A stretch of 64,000 nucleotides of DNA from JAJDOD01 sp050299835 (GCA_050299835.1 JBNKWP010000010.1:57719-121718); one strand, 5' to 3'; numbered from the stretch's first letter, positions 1 through 9,020 are shown. Numbers and translations: made by a program. Notes: generated from the sequence alone by a model not told the origin.

Positions 1-43
1 GCTTGCGCGGGCCTGTTCGCTTGCGTAAGAAACGCCAGCCCGC

Positions 44-118
44 TGGGGTGTAGCCAAGTGGTAAGGCAGCGGTTTTTGGTACCGTGTACCGTAGGTTCGA
101 ATCCTACCACCCCAGCCA
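44..118 (+). tRNA. tRNA-Gln (anticodon TTG)
   Basis: A full cloverleaf can be drawn by hand. The acceptor arm 44-50 (TGGGGTG) pairs with 108-114 (CACCCCA), 115 is the discriminator base G, and the CCA end is genome-encoded at 116-118. The anticodon stem 69-73/81-85 holds the seven-base loop TTTTGGT, giving anticodon TTG at 76-78 (glutamine, CAA codons). The T arm carries the usual TTCGAAT loop. It lies just downstream of the 3' end of the reverse-strand serine recombinase module, a position often used as an integration site, but I found no second copy of its 3' end in the window. Confidence 0.96.
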
Positions 119-391
119 GCATGCCCAAGTTATTGATATAGATGAATAAATTTCGGAAATACCCGCTGTTTCCCGACGCGTTTCGCGGTACATGAATACC
201 GCAGACGCCATATTCTCCGGGTTTCTGGCCAACTTCCCGAAAAGTCTGGAATCGCGGTTTCGACGCTAGCAGTTTGACGGGTGACGATGGCATATGCATC
301 GCCGCACCTTGGGTGCCGACGGGCACGTCGTGAGCTGGAGCCGAAAGACACTCCGAGCCGCCGCCAGCATGGAAGCCTTTCTGTCGCTGGA

Positions 392-2068
392 TCAAAGTGT
401 GGCGAAGGTTTCGCGTTGCACCGACCAGATCGGAGAGAACGCATGCCGCATCAGCCACTCGGATGTCAGGCCGACCGGGTGTCGCCCCTCGCGTATTGAG
501 CGCACGATGTCAGGTGCCAGGAAAGCCAACTCGATCACTTGCTGAACGCGCCGTTTTGACACGCCTTCGCGTTCCGCGATCTCTCCGAAAGTCTGGCCAG
601 ATCGAACAAGGTCGAAGTACCGATGCGCCTTGCCAATGTTGCGGAGCAGCGTTCCATCGATGTCAGTTGCCTGATCGCCGATGATCAGTTTGGTTTCCAC
701 GCCGCGCTTGCGATGTCGAAACGGCGCTGTGAATAACAGCAACTCGTCGACAATCCGCGCGGGGTCCACATCAAGGTGTTTGGCAACGGCATTACCAGAG
801 AGGGAGATCCGGATGTCGCCGGGCGCAATGTCGATGCGCGCGACCAGGTTCAGGCAGAGACGGCTTGCCTCCGTGGTTGTCTCTAAGTCCGCTCCGGCGA
901 CCTGAAGCATCCTTGTGTCGGACGCGACGGCTTCATCGACTGACGCGTCACGCACAAGGCCAAGACGAACCTCCGGACGGTTGAGGTGTTGCCGGACCAG
1001 ATCAGCAACCCTGCCTTCCAGCTCGGGCGCCGGCAGCCTCCACCCAGAGGGATCCCGCGGCGCCGATCCGCGAACCAGGCGATGGGATACGTAATAACGG
1101 AGCTTCCGCCCCTTCGCCGTCTTTGAGTGACTTGGGGTCAGTCGATCTCCCGTCTGATCGAAGAGCCTACCAGCGAGAAGGGAGGTCAATGCCTTCGCGC
1201 CGTTTCGATTGCGCTTTGTGAACGTTCGATCCTTGGCCGCATCCGATTGGAGCTGTTCCTGGATGCTGTCCCAGACAGCAGGCTCGATCAGGGGCTCATG
1301 CTGGCCGGGATATACCTTCGCATGATGCCGGATGCGACCGGCATAGACAGGGTTGGTCAGGATGTAATGGATGTGCCCGTAGCTGCATGCGGCCCCGCCT
1401 TTCACCCGGCCCGAGACCAGGGTCCTGACGGGGGTCTTCAGCTTGCGTACATCAACGGCCTCTTTGACCATCCGGACGTTCCGGTGCTCCAGGTAGAGGT
1501 CAAATATCGTACGGATGACCGCAGCGTCCGGCTCTGCGATCCTGAGCGATCGTCCATCCGCGGCATAGCCCAGCGGCACTGTGGCCCCCATCCAGAGGCC
1601 CTTCTTCTTGGAGGCCGCGATTTTGTCACGGATGCGCTCCGCCGTGACCTCACGCTCGAACTGCGCGAAGGACAGAAGCATGTTGAGGGTCAATCGTCCC
1701 ATGCTGGTGGCGGTATTGAAGGACTGGGTGACCGACACGAAGGATGTTCCGGCCGCATCCAGTCGTTCGACCATTTTGGCGAAGTCCGACAGCGATCGTG
1801 TCAATCGGTCGATCTTGTAGACGAGGATCTGATCTACGGCGCCCCGATCGATATCTGCCAGGAGCCGCTGCAGACCGGGACGGTCTATGGTGCCGCCCGA
1901 GATCCCACCATCATCATATCGCTCCGGCAATAGGACCCAGCCCTCGGCTTTCTGGCTGGTGACATACGCGGCACAGGCCTCGTACTGAGCATCGAGTGAG
2001 TTGAACTCCTGCTCCAACCCCTCTTCCGAGCTCTTGCGGCTGTAGATGGCACAGCGGATTTTCTTCAT
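392..2068 (-). CDS. Large serine recombinase (resolvase/recombinase family)
   Basis: A 558-residue DNA recombinase that would cut and rejoin DNA through a serine-linked intermediate. The N-terminal resolvase domain (about 1-150) has the catalytic motif YSRKS with Ser13 and Arg11, the arginine-rich IDRLTRSL motif, and the long helix FAQFEREVTAERIRDKI. The Recombinase domain follows (about 165-290, including ILTNPVYAGRI). There is no obvious CxxC zinc ribbon. A C-terminal helix-turn-helix contains GEIAEREGVSKRRVQQ. I chose ATG 2068, not an in-frame start 53 codons upstream, because the family begins here, a GGGAAG sits upstream and the start forms an ATGA overlap with the DUF2924 stop. It is the last gene of a three-gene module and probably the integrase of an element near tRNA-Gln. 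Confidence 0.93.
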   Translation of the reverse strand: MKKIRCAIYSRKSSEEGLEQEFNSLDAQYEACAAYVTSQKAEGWVLLPERYDDGGISGGTIDRPGLQRLLADIDRGAVDQILVYKIDRLTRSLSDFAKMVERLDAAGTSFVSVTQSFNTATSMGRLTLNMLLSFAQFEREVTAERIRDKIAASKKKGLWMGATVPLGYAADGRSLRIAEPDAAVIRTIFDLYLEHRNVRMVKEAVDVRKLKTPVRTLVSGRVKGGAACSYGHIHYILTNPVYAGRIRHHAKVYPGQHEPLIEPAVWDSIQEQLQSDAAKDRTFTKRNRNGAKALTSLLAGRLFDQTGDRLTPSHSKTAKGRKLRYYVSHRLVRGSAPRDPSGWRLPAPELEGRVADLVRQHLNRPEVRLGLVRDASVDEAVASDTRMLQVAGADLETTTEASRLCLNLVARIDIAPGDIRISLSGNAVAKHLDVDPARIVDELLLFTAPFRHRKRGVETKLIIGDQATDIDGTLLRNIGKAHRYFDLVRSGQTFGEIAEREGVSKRRVQQVIELAFLAPDIVRSIREGRHPVGLTSEWLMRHAFSPIWSVQRETFATL

Positions 2069-2502
2069 GTGCCGCTTCCCGCGGACCGGTTGAGACCAAA
2101 GAACCGCGGCCCCGACCAGGTGGTGCCGGTGATCTGAAGCGCGATAGCAGACAGCGATTTGAACCGTTCGCCGTTCATCACATACCCGTTGTCCAACACC
2201 TCCACCTGATAGCGCCGGCCGTTCCATTCCCGCACGAGCTGCGTGCCGGGCTTGATCGCGTGTGTCGGGGTTCTGACCTGCTTACCGCCTGCAGCGGATT
2301 TAAGGGCGCGCTTCACCTCTGCATTCAGTCCGCCGAACGCGCGGCACTGCAAATCCCAGATCAGCGCCTTGCGCATGAAGATCATCGACAGGAAATGCGG
2401 CGGGGCGTCTCCGAACGCCTCCGCCCAGGCCACGCGCAGGGCCGCCCGGTCCATCTGACCAAGGTCTTCCCAACGCGCGGCGATCACCTCATCGCTCATC
2501 AT
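2065..2502 (-). CDS. DUF2924 domain protein
   Basis: A 145-residue protein of the DUF2924 family, which in alphaproteobacteria is commonly encoded immediately before large serine recombinases. Recognisable segments are RAAWAEAFGDAPP-like text near residues 20-35 and, toward the C-terminus, GTQLVREWNGRRYQVEVLD and FKSLSAIALQITGTTWSGP, typical of the family. The start overlaps the stop of DUF3489 (TGATG, so ATG 2502 or 2499) and its own stop overlaps the recombinase start (ATGA). The two overlaps imply coupled translation. The molecular role is unknown; the constant partnership suggests an accessory protein for the recombinase, perhaps in DNA binding or directionality (inference). Confidence 0.9.
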   Translation of the reverse strand: MMSDEVIAARWEDLGQMDRAALRVAWAEAFGDAPPHFLSMIFMRKALIWDLQCRAFGGLNAEVKRALKSAAGGKQVRTPTHAIKPGTQLVREWNGRRYQVEVLDNGYVMNGERFKSLSAIALQITGTTWSGPRFFGLNRSAGSGT

Positions 2503-2735
2503 CAGGCGGCATCCGCCGGCTGAGACGTGATCCGGTAGCTCAGCGGTTTGCCCTCTGCCGTTTTCTCGGCGGAGATCTCGAACCCCGCCTTGCGAAGGCC
2601 TGTCAGCGCCGCCCGCGTGGTATGCGACTGCCAACCGAGTTTTTCGCTGATCGTTGCAACATCCGCCCCGGCCTTCCGGGTCAGCATTTGAATGAGCTGC
2701 GCTTTCTTTGTTTTGGGTTTAGATGACTTCGTCAT
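2502..2735 (-). CDS. DUF3489 domain protein (winged-helix-like)
   Basis: A 77-residue basic protein. After a lysine-rich start (MTKSSKPKTKKAQ) it has the DUF3489 pattern: LIQMLTRKAGADVATISEKLGWQ, then HTTRAALTGLRKAGFEI and the ending KPLSYRI. This resembles a small winged helix that binds DNA. It is the first gene of the DUF3489-DUF2924-serine recombinase operon, and an AGAGGAGAAG-type ribosome site lies just upstream of ATG 2735. It may regulate the module or act as a directionality factor; this is inference from context only. Confidence 0.88.
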   Translation of the reverse strand: MTKSSKPKTKKAQLIQMLTRKAGADVATISEKLGWQSHTTRAALTGLRKAGFEISAEKTAEGKPLSYRITSQPADAA

Positions 2736-2903
2736 TTTGTCTTCTCCTCTGGCTCAGTCAGATCGAACATGACCTGCCACTGAGCAGAGCCCGGAGGGCC
2801 GGGCGGAGGAGGCGGCGCATAGGTAGAAGTACGTCGCGACACGGACAGTACCGCTCTCTTTGACGCACAAGTCCAGTGGAATAATGGCCGCTTGGCGCGG
2901 AAA

Positions 2904-2946
2904 AGCGGTCATCCGACAAAATGACTCGGATGACGGCTACGAGCCC
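2904..2946 (+). repeat. Dispersed intergenic repeat A, copy 1 (gap 2736-3109)
   Basis: Contains AGCGGTCATCCGACAAAA, then the half-palindromic GGATGACGGCTACGAGCCC. Similar text recurs at 4947-5044, 5808-5849 and 13762-13926. The rest of the 374-base gap between DUF3489 and the membrane protein shows no convincing gene. Confidence 0.75.
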
Positions 2947-3109
2947 TTACTGAATATATCGGGCTGAGAATATTACGCATACACTGCCCCAATTTTGGCA
3001 CAACTGACGGAGACACAGTCGATGAAGTAGATTCACCACTCTCGTGGAAGATGTGGTGGTGAGCAATCATCAATGCCATTCTAGAAGTATTGTGAGGCCT
3101 TTAGGCTGA

Positions 3110-4804
3110 TTGTTCGAACACACTGGTGACGCTTTGACTAAATCTTATTGGTGGTTTCTTGCCATTTTGACAGCTTTGATGCTGGCGCTTTCCATCCCCA
3201 GCATCATGGAAATGCTCATGTGGGGCACATTCGGGCTGGGCATATTTCTGATCATCCCGCTCGCAACGTTCTACGCCTACTTTCTGGCGTTGGCCCCCGC
3301 TGCGGCAATGCGCTCGCGCACCGGATGGGTGATTTCGGGTTTGCTGCTGCTTTTGGTCGCGGCTGGTCCCTATTTGCTTCATCGGCATGACGTAAACAGC
3401 CGGTTGGTTAATATGCCCGCCGACTTCGTGACACCTCTTCCGGAGGCTTCGGACATTCGAAGCGTCGCTTATTCACAGGATGGAAGTGACGGGAAGAGAT
3501 GCGATTTCGTCTGCGAGACGCTGTTGGCCGCTGGCGGACAGATCGCGGAATTTCAGTACCTGGACACCGACGGAAGCGTTTTGACCGCCTATCGGGGAAC
3601 GGGAGCATCTCGCGTCTTAAATCGCGGTAGCATCGGAGCACCGGACCTCGCGTTGCTCTTTTCGCGAGACCGGTTCAGGAGCAAGGCGGGATACATGACC
3701 GATCTGCTGGTGCTGGAGACAACCGATCGGGCCGGCAAACCGGTGGCCTATCAGAAGGAAACCACTACGCAAGGGCTTCGGATACCGGCCGTCTACGCGC
3801 CCGGCGGTTTCGGAGGACCTCCGTTCTTCCTGTTCGGCGTGTCCGATATTTCGCTCAAACGACACAACCTGCCGAACGTTTCGATGCAACTAGGTGCCCT
3901 CTCAACCCTTGGCATCAAACACCCGGATTACAGCTATTCAGACGATCACTATGGCAAACGAACCTACAGACGCGTCTTCACGCCTGAACAGGCAGCGGAG
4001 CAACGCGTTGGCCTGTTGCCCCGGATTGAGGGGGATTGGGACAGGGGTGTTCGGGCCGGATGGATGGATGACTTGCTGCGGCAATGGCTCGACCTGATTT
4101 CCGCGTCCCCACCGCCGACCGAAGACGAGATCGCATTGTTTGGGAAACTGATCCGAACCAGTGGCGATCGCGCGAGCCGTGTCTTGGTAGACGCCTTGCT
4201 AGGTGAGACGTCGTTTCGCGAACGATATATCGAACTTGTGGTGAACGGGTTGGAGGGGCGCTCCCCGCGCCTTCTTGGTGCAACGCGAGAGCGCGCCGAA
4301 AGTCTCTGGCACAATGCGGATCCCTCCAAGGAGGAGGTCGATCGATTTCGTTCTCGCGTAGCAGACATCATTGATCGTTCCCTTGAAGCTGGCTGGACGC
4401 CCGAAGCCGTCCGACTGGTCTTCACAGGCTGGCGCTATGGGATCGATCCGCATCCGGCACTTGCGCGTTTCGACCTTTCCGAAACCCCCGACGACGGTGA
4501 TAAAATGAGAGAATTCATACTCGCATTGAAAGAGCCTATCTGCGCTCAAGGATTTGAAAACCGCAATCTGTTCTTGTCCTACTATGAGGACGCCTTGCGC
4601 GTGTACTTCGCACGAACCGCAAAAGCACCATTCGCATGGGATGATGCTCGTTACCTCCGGTTTTTGTTTGTTATGGACCGGGAAAGCGTCGTGGACGAAC
4701 TTCTCGCAACCAAGGAAGTCAAAATTGATCGGGCAACCATTACGCAAGTTAAGAAGCCGTTGTACCAGAAAGAAGAATTTTGGCTCATCGATGGTTGCCG
4801 ATAA
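3110..4804 (+). CDS. Membrane-anchored protein of unknown function
   Basis: A 564-residue protein I do not recognise. Three hydrophobic stretches occupy about residues 14-35, 38-60 and 72-90 (WWFLAILTALMLAL; IFLIIPLATFYAYFLAL; WVISGLLLLLVAAGPYLL), followed by a soluble part of about 470 residues with a short cysteine pair (KRCDFVC). The likely start is TTG 3110; a second in-frame TTG eight codons later would also fit and would still keep the first membrane segment. It stands alone between two copies of repeat A, so no operon partner hints at a job. The base composition is somewhat poorer in GC than the 50-60 kb region. The soluble part may face the periplasm (inference). Confidence 0.8.
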   Translation: MFEHTGDALTKSYWWFLAILTALMLALSIPSIMEMLMWGTFGLGIFLIIPLATFYAYFLALAPAAAMRSRTGWVISGLLLLLVAAGPYLLHRHDVNSRLVNMPADFVTPLPEASDIRSVAYSQDGSDGKRCDFVCETLLAAGGQIAEFQYLDTDGSVLTAYRGTGASRVLNRGSIGAPDLALLFSRDRFRSKAGYMTDLLVLETTDRAGKPVAYQKETTTQGLRIPAVYAPGGFGGPPFFLFGVSDISLKRHNLPNVSMQLGALSTLGIKHPDYSYSDDHYGKRTYRRVFTPEQAAEQRVGLLPRIEGDWDRGVRAGWMDDLLRQWLDLISASPPPTEDEIALFGKLIRTSGDRASRVLVDALLGETSFRERYIELVVNGLEGRSPRLLGATRERAESLWHNADPSKEEVDRFRSRVADIIDRSLEAGWTPEAVRLVFTGWRYGIDPHPALARFDLSETPDDGDKMREFILALKEPICAQGFENRNLFLSYYEDALRVYFARTAKAPFAWDDARYLRFLFVMDRESVVDELLATKEVKIDRATITQVKKPLYQKEEFWLIDGCR

Positions 4805-4946
4805 AGGAAAATCTGCTGGGCATCGGGAAGAAATCGAGACTCCGACACGAGCTTTCTTCTTGCACTATTTTCCGAGCGGCGGCTTTGTCCGCTTGGCGGT
4901 CCTTGCCTCAATTTTCGTGAGAGTCCGGTGTTGGGTTTAGCGGTCG

Positions 4947-5044
4947 TTGATGCCGCAAATCTCGGATCGCTATCTACCAATGACGGCTAAACACGTGAGA
5001 GCAGTCATCCGACAAAATGAGTCATATGTCGCCTTCGAGTCCAG
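4947..5044 (+). repeat. Dispersed intergenic repeat A, copy 2
   Basis: Shares with the copy at 13840-13926 the order CGGATC...CCAATGNCGGCTAA...AGNGGTCATCNGACAAAA...TTCGAG. An open frame starts inside it (4947), but its first 32 or so codons are only a translation of the repeat. The adjacent stretch 4805-4946 has no recognisable gene. Confidence 0.65.
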
Positions 5045-5099
5045 AGGCACCGATGCTGCGGCGTTGATCAAAGTCTGCTTCGGTGGCACATGGGACAAA

Positions 5100-5651
5100 G
5101 TTCCGGAGCGATTGGTTTTGATATATTCCGCTGTCTTACTGTTATGTTTAGTCCTCGCCCCGCTTCTGGCGAGTATTCGCGGCTGGAAGCCTGCCGCGCT
5201 GTTCTTTGCTGTAGCAGCCGTCTAAGCAGTTTTCGGCGCAGTCAGCTTCGCGAAAATCCAAATCGCTCTGAGTCAGGTCCAAGAAGCAGAACCCGCGTAT
5301 CATGACACCTACTACGTGGTGAGCCACGGCCACTTCCCGTGGAAGATTAGCATCTCCATGGCGGTCTTAGGTGCAATAACTTGGATACAAACGCGTTCTG
5401 GAGCGATGCTATACCCGACTCTAACCAAAATCCTATTCTGGATTCTGCATGTAGCATTGATTGGCAGCAGCTCTTTTCAAGGAGTTCTTGCGTTCGTTCT
5501 GCCAATGCCTCGGAGATACATCGACTAACCGGATTTCATGGAAACCTATGTTGAAATTAGCGCTTGGTCAGGGTTTCATTCACAAGTCGCGCTTATCGGA
5601 CTTCTGTGCTTGTTGCTGTGGTCGATGGTGGCGAAATGGCTTGCAAGGTAG
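5100..5651 (+). pseudogene. Broken cytochrome c oxidase subunit I-like gene
   Basis: One continuous frame reads through two TAA codons (5223-5225 and 5526-5528) and ends at TAG 5649-5651. The translation has the helix X signature HDTYYVV followed by SHGHF, matching the AHFHY pair of haem-ligand histidines in subunit I, then two hydrophobic segments, and PMPRRYID directly before the second TAA, after which PDFMETYVEIS continues. Subunit I has MPRRYxDYPDxF here, so the TAA replaces the tyrosine codon. The product would resemble the short stand-alone subunit-I-like proteins rather than a complete oxidase. The 5' end is unclear because repeat A abuts it. The piece 5316-5528 could still be translated, but I see no ribosome site. 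Confidence 0.75.
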
Positions 5652-5807
5652 ATGAGTTCTCAAAAAGCAGCCATTGCTGCCATCGTAGCGAATGTTCACT
5701 TCGTCCTGCGAAGCGGTCATCCAGCCCGATGTGATCGACGTCCGCTACTGCGAGAAGCCGACGTTCGCGGCGGATTGCGCGCCTAGATGACCGGTTAGTG
5801 ACGTAGA

Positions 5808-5849
5808 GAAGTCATCCGACAAAAACACTAAGATGACGGCTACGAGCCC
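5808..5849 (+). repeat. Dispersed intergenic repeat A, copy 3 (gap 5652-6266)
   Basis: GTCATCCGACAAAA, then AAGATGACGGCTACGAGCCC. The surrounding 600 bases are built of related repeat pieces (AGCGGTCATCCAG near 5710, GAGCGGTCGTTGATG near 5940, GAAGCGGTCATTTATCG near 6093). I see no real gene between the pseudogene and the GlxA-type regulator. Confidence 0.65.
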
Positions 5850-6266
5850 ATCCTGTAAATTTGATTATTACGCTGCGCGCGCTCGCAGCGCGAAAAATGC
5901 CGCGAGAGCATTGAATCCGGTGCCGCCGCGCAGCGGAAGGAGCGGTCGTTGATGCGCGCTGCAGCATGGATCATGCGTTGAATTTACAGGTCGCGGACAA
6001 GTGGACTCGTGCAATCGTGGCTATTGCTTACGCAGAAAACCTTCGCACCTGCCGCATTGGATGTTCTGCGATGCAGTGGATTTCGCCGAAGCGGTCATTT
6101 ATCGGCACTGTTTTGGCCTGAACCGGAACTGCCCGTTCGCTGCATTCAGCAGCAACAACTTGGTCGTGTACTGTGCCGACATTCACCTGAGCCTGCCCAA
6201 TGTCTGTTTAGACGTATTCCGTACACCAAAATCGGTTGGAGCCTAACAACACGAAAGACCTCGTTG

Positions 6267-7304
6267 TCATCTCACTCCAGTTGGTTTGGCGATCTGCGAG
6301 ATGCGCTGAAATTTCTTTCGATAGGCTGCGGGTGACAGACCGACGCCTCGTTTGAATACTCTACGGAACGAAGCGGGGTCTTCGTAGCCGACTGAACTGC
6401 CAACGTCGTCCACAGAATTTTCATCTGTTTCAAGCACCTGTTTGGCTTCTTCAATCCTGAGCGCTTGCACGTAGTCGATGGGCGCAAAACCGGTTGCGGC
6501 GCGAAACCGGCGCGAAAAAGTACGAGCGTTCAGGCCAGAGCGCGCAACCATTTGTTCAACCGGCTTGGTGACCGCGTAATTGTCAGCAATCCAAACCTGG
6601 CAATCAGAAATTTGCGCATCCGTTGTTTCCATTGGCCGGGTCATAACCGAGTACGGTGACTGGCCTTCGGAATGACCGCTAATCAGAAAGACTTTCGCGG
6701 TTTCAATCGCATGCTTGTATCCACAAAACCTGGCGATCAGGTAGAAAGCCAAATCATGCCACGCGCTGACACCGCCTGCGGTTACAATACGGTCTGCCTC
6801 GGCTGCCAAACACAGCATTGACTCATTGCGAAAAGCGACTTTCGGATAATGGCGTTGAAACATATCACGATACGCCCAATGCGCTGTCGCCTCTTTCCCG
6901 TCCAAAAGCCCAGCTTCGGCGAGAAGGAGTGATCCTGAACAGACGGACGTCAGCATGGCCCCATCTGCGTGCATTTTTCGCAACCAAGTAATTTCTCGGG
7001 GGTACCGGCCCTTCGGTACATCGTAAATCGACGTATACATGTCGCAAATGACGACGGCATCAGGTGTCGCCTGAGTGTCGGCCGACATATGCGGTTCAAC
7101 CGGAATATTGCTGATACAATGAAATGGCTTTCCGTCTGCCGACGCAATCTTGATGTCCAACAGCTCGTCACCTGGCGATCCGGATACCATGTCAGAATAC
7201 ACGGCGCCAACGGATAGCAAGACATCATATAATCCATAGAGAACCGACGCTGATGATTCTGGGGCGGCGAGCAACACGATCAGAGGCTTCTTGGGTTGGG
7301 TCAT
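6267..7304 (-). CDS. GlxA-type transcriptional regulator (DJ-1/PfpI + AraC HTH)
   Basis: A 345-residue regulator. The N-terminal DJ-1/PfpI-like domain (about 8-195) has the nucleophile-elbow text SVCSGSLLLAEAGLLDG with Cys122, and TAGGVSAWHDLAFYLI at its end. The C-terminal AraC DNA-binding domain (about 240-335) has the two helix-turn-helix units, with ARTFSRRFRAATGFAP, then VGYEDPASFRRVFKRGVGLSPAAYR. The length is normal for the family. ATG 7304 faces the FAD oxidase across 137-146 bases, so it probably controls that gene and itself. The ligand is unknown. Confidence 0.92.
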   Translation of the reverse strand: MTQPKKPLIVLLAAPESSASVLYGLYDVLLSVGAVYSDMVSGSPGDELLDIKIASADGKPFHCISNIPVEPHMSADTQATPDAVVICDMYTSIYDVPKGRYPREITWLRKMHADGAMLTSVCSGSLLLAEAGLLDGKEATAHWAYRDMFQRHYPKVAFRNESMLCLAAEADRIVTAGGVSAWHDLAFYLIARFCGYKHAIETAKVFLISGHSEGQSPYSVMTRPMETTDAQISDCQVWIADNYAVTKPVEQMVARSGLNARTFSRRFRAATGFAPIDYVQALRIEEAKQVLETDENSVDDVGSSVGYEDPASFRRVFKRGVGLSPAAYRKKFQRISQIAKPTGVR

Positions 7305-7313
7305 ATCTCATCC

Positions 7314-7340
7314 TTGTCAAATTAGGCACGGTATTGACAA
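7314..7340. promoter_or_regulatory. Candidate operator between divergent genes
   Basis: TTGTCAAAT (7314-7322) and ATTGACAA (7333-7340) form a near-perfect inverted repeat with a 10-base spacer, just upstream of the GlxA-type regulator and in the divergent space before the FAD oxidase. The spacing fits a dimer site. Assignment to the regulator is inference. Confidence 0.35.
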
Positions 7341-7450
7341 ATTTGCCATGGTCACTTGTCCAGTATGCCTTGTGCTTGGCCAAAATGCCACTCTCATGAG
7401 TCTGGGTGGTGGGTTAGCCTGAAAGCGAATTTAGAAAAAGGATGTCCAGG

Positions 7451-8845
7451 ATGGATGACTTCAACAACACGCTCGAAACGCTTTCCCCTGATTTTCATGG
7501 TGAGATGATCGGCCCGGAAGATGCGCGTTTTAACGAAACAAGGGCAGTATGGAATGCCATGATAGATCGCCACCCCGCGTTGATCGCCCAGTGCAAAACA
7601 GTTGGTGATGTGCAAGCGGCAGTCAGGCTCGCGGTTGCCCGTGACCTGCCCATTGCCATTCGTGGTGGCGGGCACAATGTTGCGGGTCATGCTGTCTGTG
7701 ACGACGGCGTGATGATCGACCTTTCACAAATGCGCGCAGTAACAGTTGACGCATCTGCGCGGGTGGCAAAGGTGCAGGGTGGCGCATTGTGGCGTGATGT
7801 GGATTCTGCAACGCAGGCTCATGGGCTGGCGACGCCGGGCGGGCTGATTTCCGACACTGGCGTCGCGGGTTTGACGCTTTCGGGTGGCATCGGTTGGTTG
7901 CGCGCGCAGCATGGTTTGGCAATCGACAATCTGGTGGCCGCTGACGTCGTCACTGCTGACGGCAGCCTGATCCACACAAGTGCAAACGAAAATCCCGAAT
8001 TGCTTTGGGCCCTGCAAGGCGGAGGCGGCAATTTTGGAGTCGTGGTGCAGTTCGAATTCAAGCTTCACGCCATCGGCCCGGAGGTCATGTTCGCAGCGCC
8101 GATCTACCTCGTCGAAGACGGCCCCGAACCCATTCGGGCATGGCGCGACTTTCTTGCCGAACATGGCGACAAAGTTGGATCGCTTTGCGAATTTTCCACA
8201 GCAGGTGGCGAGGACTTCGCAGAGGAACACTGGGGTAAGCGAGTCTTTACCCTGGCTTGCGTGTACAGCGGTGACGCTGCTGAAGGTGAAGCACTTCTCC
8301 AGCCGCTTCGTGAGCTTGGCGAAATGTCGGCCGACTTTTCTGGGCGAATGAACTACTGCGACGTGCAACAGCTGTTCGACACGCTCATGCCTGCGGGAGA
8401 TTTTCGCTGTTACTGGAAGGCCCGCTATCTGACCGACCTGACAGATGAGATGATCGACCTTGCGATGTCGAACGCAATGGCCGCGCCCTCGGACAGCTCA
8501 CTTTCATCGCTTTGGAACTTTGGTGGCGCGACTGCGAAAGTACCCGCAGACGCTACCGCGTTTGGCGACCGTTCGATGGGATGGATGTATTCGCTGGATG
8601 GTGTTTGGACCGATCCCAGTGACGATGACGCGAACATTACGTGGTCACGCGACGGCTGGATTAATTCCGAACGCTTTGGCCATCATGGTCGCGCGTACCT
8701 GAATTTTCCGGGCCATGGTGAGGACAACTCGGCGCTGACGCGGACCAGTTTCGGTGCGAACTATGAACGTCTTGTTGCGATAAAAACCAAATACGACCCG
8801 CAAAACCGGTTTCGTTTCAACCAAAATATCATGCCGGAGGCCTAA
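7451..8845 (+). CDS. FAD-linked oxidase (berberine bridge enzyme-like)
   Basis: A 464-residue flavoenzyme of the FAD_binding_4/BBE family. The PP-loop IRGGGHNVAGHAVCDDG lies around residues 70-86; its histidine (about 75) is where this family links FAD covalently. The second link site, normally a cysteine before the GLAxDN segment, is absent here (GWLRAQHGLAIDN), so single attachment is expected. GGGGNFGVV follows near 190, and the C-terminal BBE domain reads YLNFPGHGED and YDPQNRFRFNQNI. ATG 7442 has its purine run directly touching it; ATG 7451 has AAAAGG at a nine-base distance and is preferred. The substrate is probably a sugar, alcohol or small phenolic. It is divergent from the GlxA-type regulator. 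Confidence 0.88.
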   Translation: MDDFNNTLETLSPDFHGEMIGPEDARFNETRAVWNAMIDRHPALIAQCKTVGDVQAAVRLAVARDLPIAIRGGGHNVAGHAVCDDGVMIDLSQMRAVTVDASARVAKVQGGALWRDVDSATQAHGLATPGGLISDTGVAGLTLSGGIGWLRAQHGLAIDNLVAADVVTADGSLIHTSANENPELLWALQGGGGNFGVVVQFEFKLHAIGPEVMFAAPIYLVEDGPEPIRAWRDFLAEHGDKVGSLCEFSTAGGEDFAEEHWGKRVFTLACVYSGDAAEGEALLQPLRELGEMSADFSGRMNYCDVQQLFDTLMPAGDFRCYWKARYLTDLTDEMIDLAMSNAMAAPSDSSLSSLWNFGGATAKVPADATAFGDRSMGWMYSLDGVWTDPSDDDANITWSRDGWINSERFGHHGRAYLNFPGHGEDNSALTRTSFGANYERLVAIKTKYDPQNRFRFNQNIMPEA

Positions 8846-8850
8846 GACCA

Positions 8851-9020
8851 GCGCACCTCCTCGCCAAAGACACACATCTCGAAGAGGGCAAGCATGACGA
8901 ATTGTCGAGCCACTAGGTTGAAATTCGGACGGCCTTTCCAAAAATGAATGTCTTTGGCCACTGTTGTGGCACCGATCACTGGCAGGCGTCGCATATTGGA
9001 AGCGCGGTATCGCGGCCAAT
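8851..9020 (+). pseudogene. C-terminal relic of a homocysteine S-methyltransferase-like gene
   Basis: The frame from 8851 reads LEEGKHDEL, a TAG at 8914-8916, then IRTAFPKMNVFGHCCGTDH. This aligns with LDEGDPEEL and IRAAYPKMNVFGGCCGTDY near the end of the intact gene at 9937-10878, including the two zinc-binding cysteines. The TAG stands where the intact copy has the tyrosine of GQYVG, and similarity beyond 8980 continues only after a frame change. Only about 50 codons survive. It suggests an older paralogue, or a recombination or duplication event. Confidence 0.75.

Noticed and set aside
1127..1933. A 268-codon forward open frame inside the serine recombinase
   Set aside because: It is antisense to a confident gene with clear catalytic motifs and has no protein-like pattern of its own; GC-rich third positions keep such frames open.
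4947..5225. A separate 92-residue small membrane protein
   Set aside because: Its first third is only repeat A in translation, and the rest is in frame with the broken subunit I-like gene that continues past the TAA.
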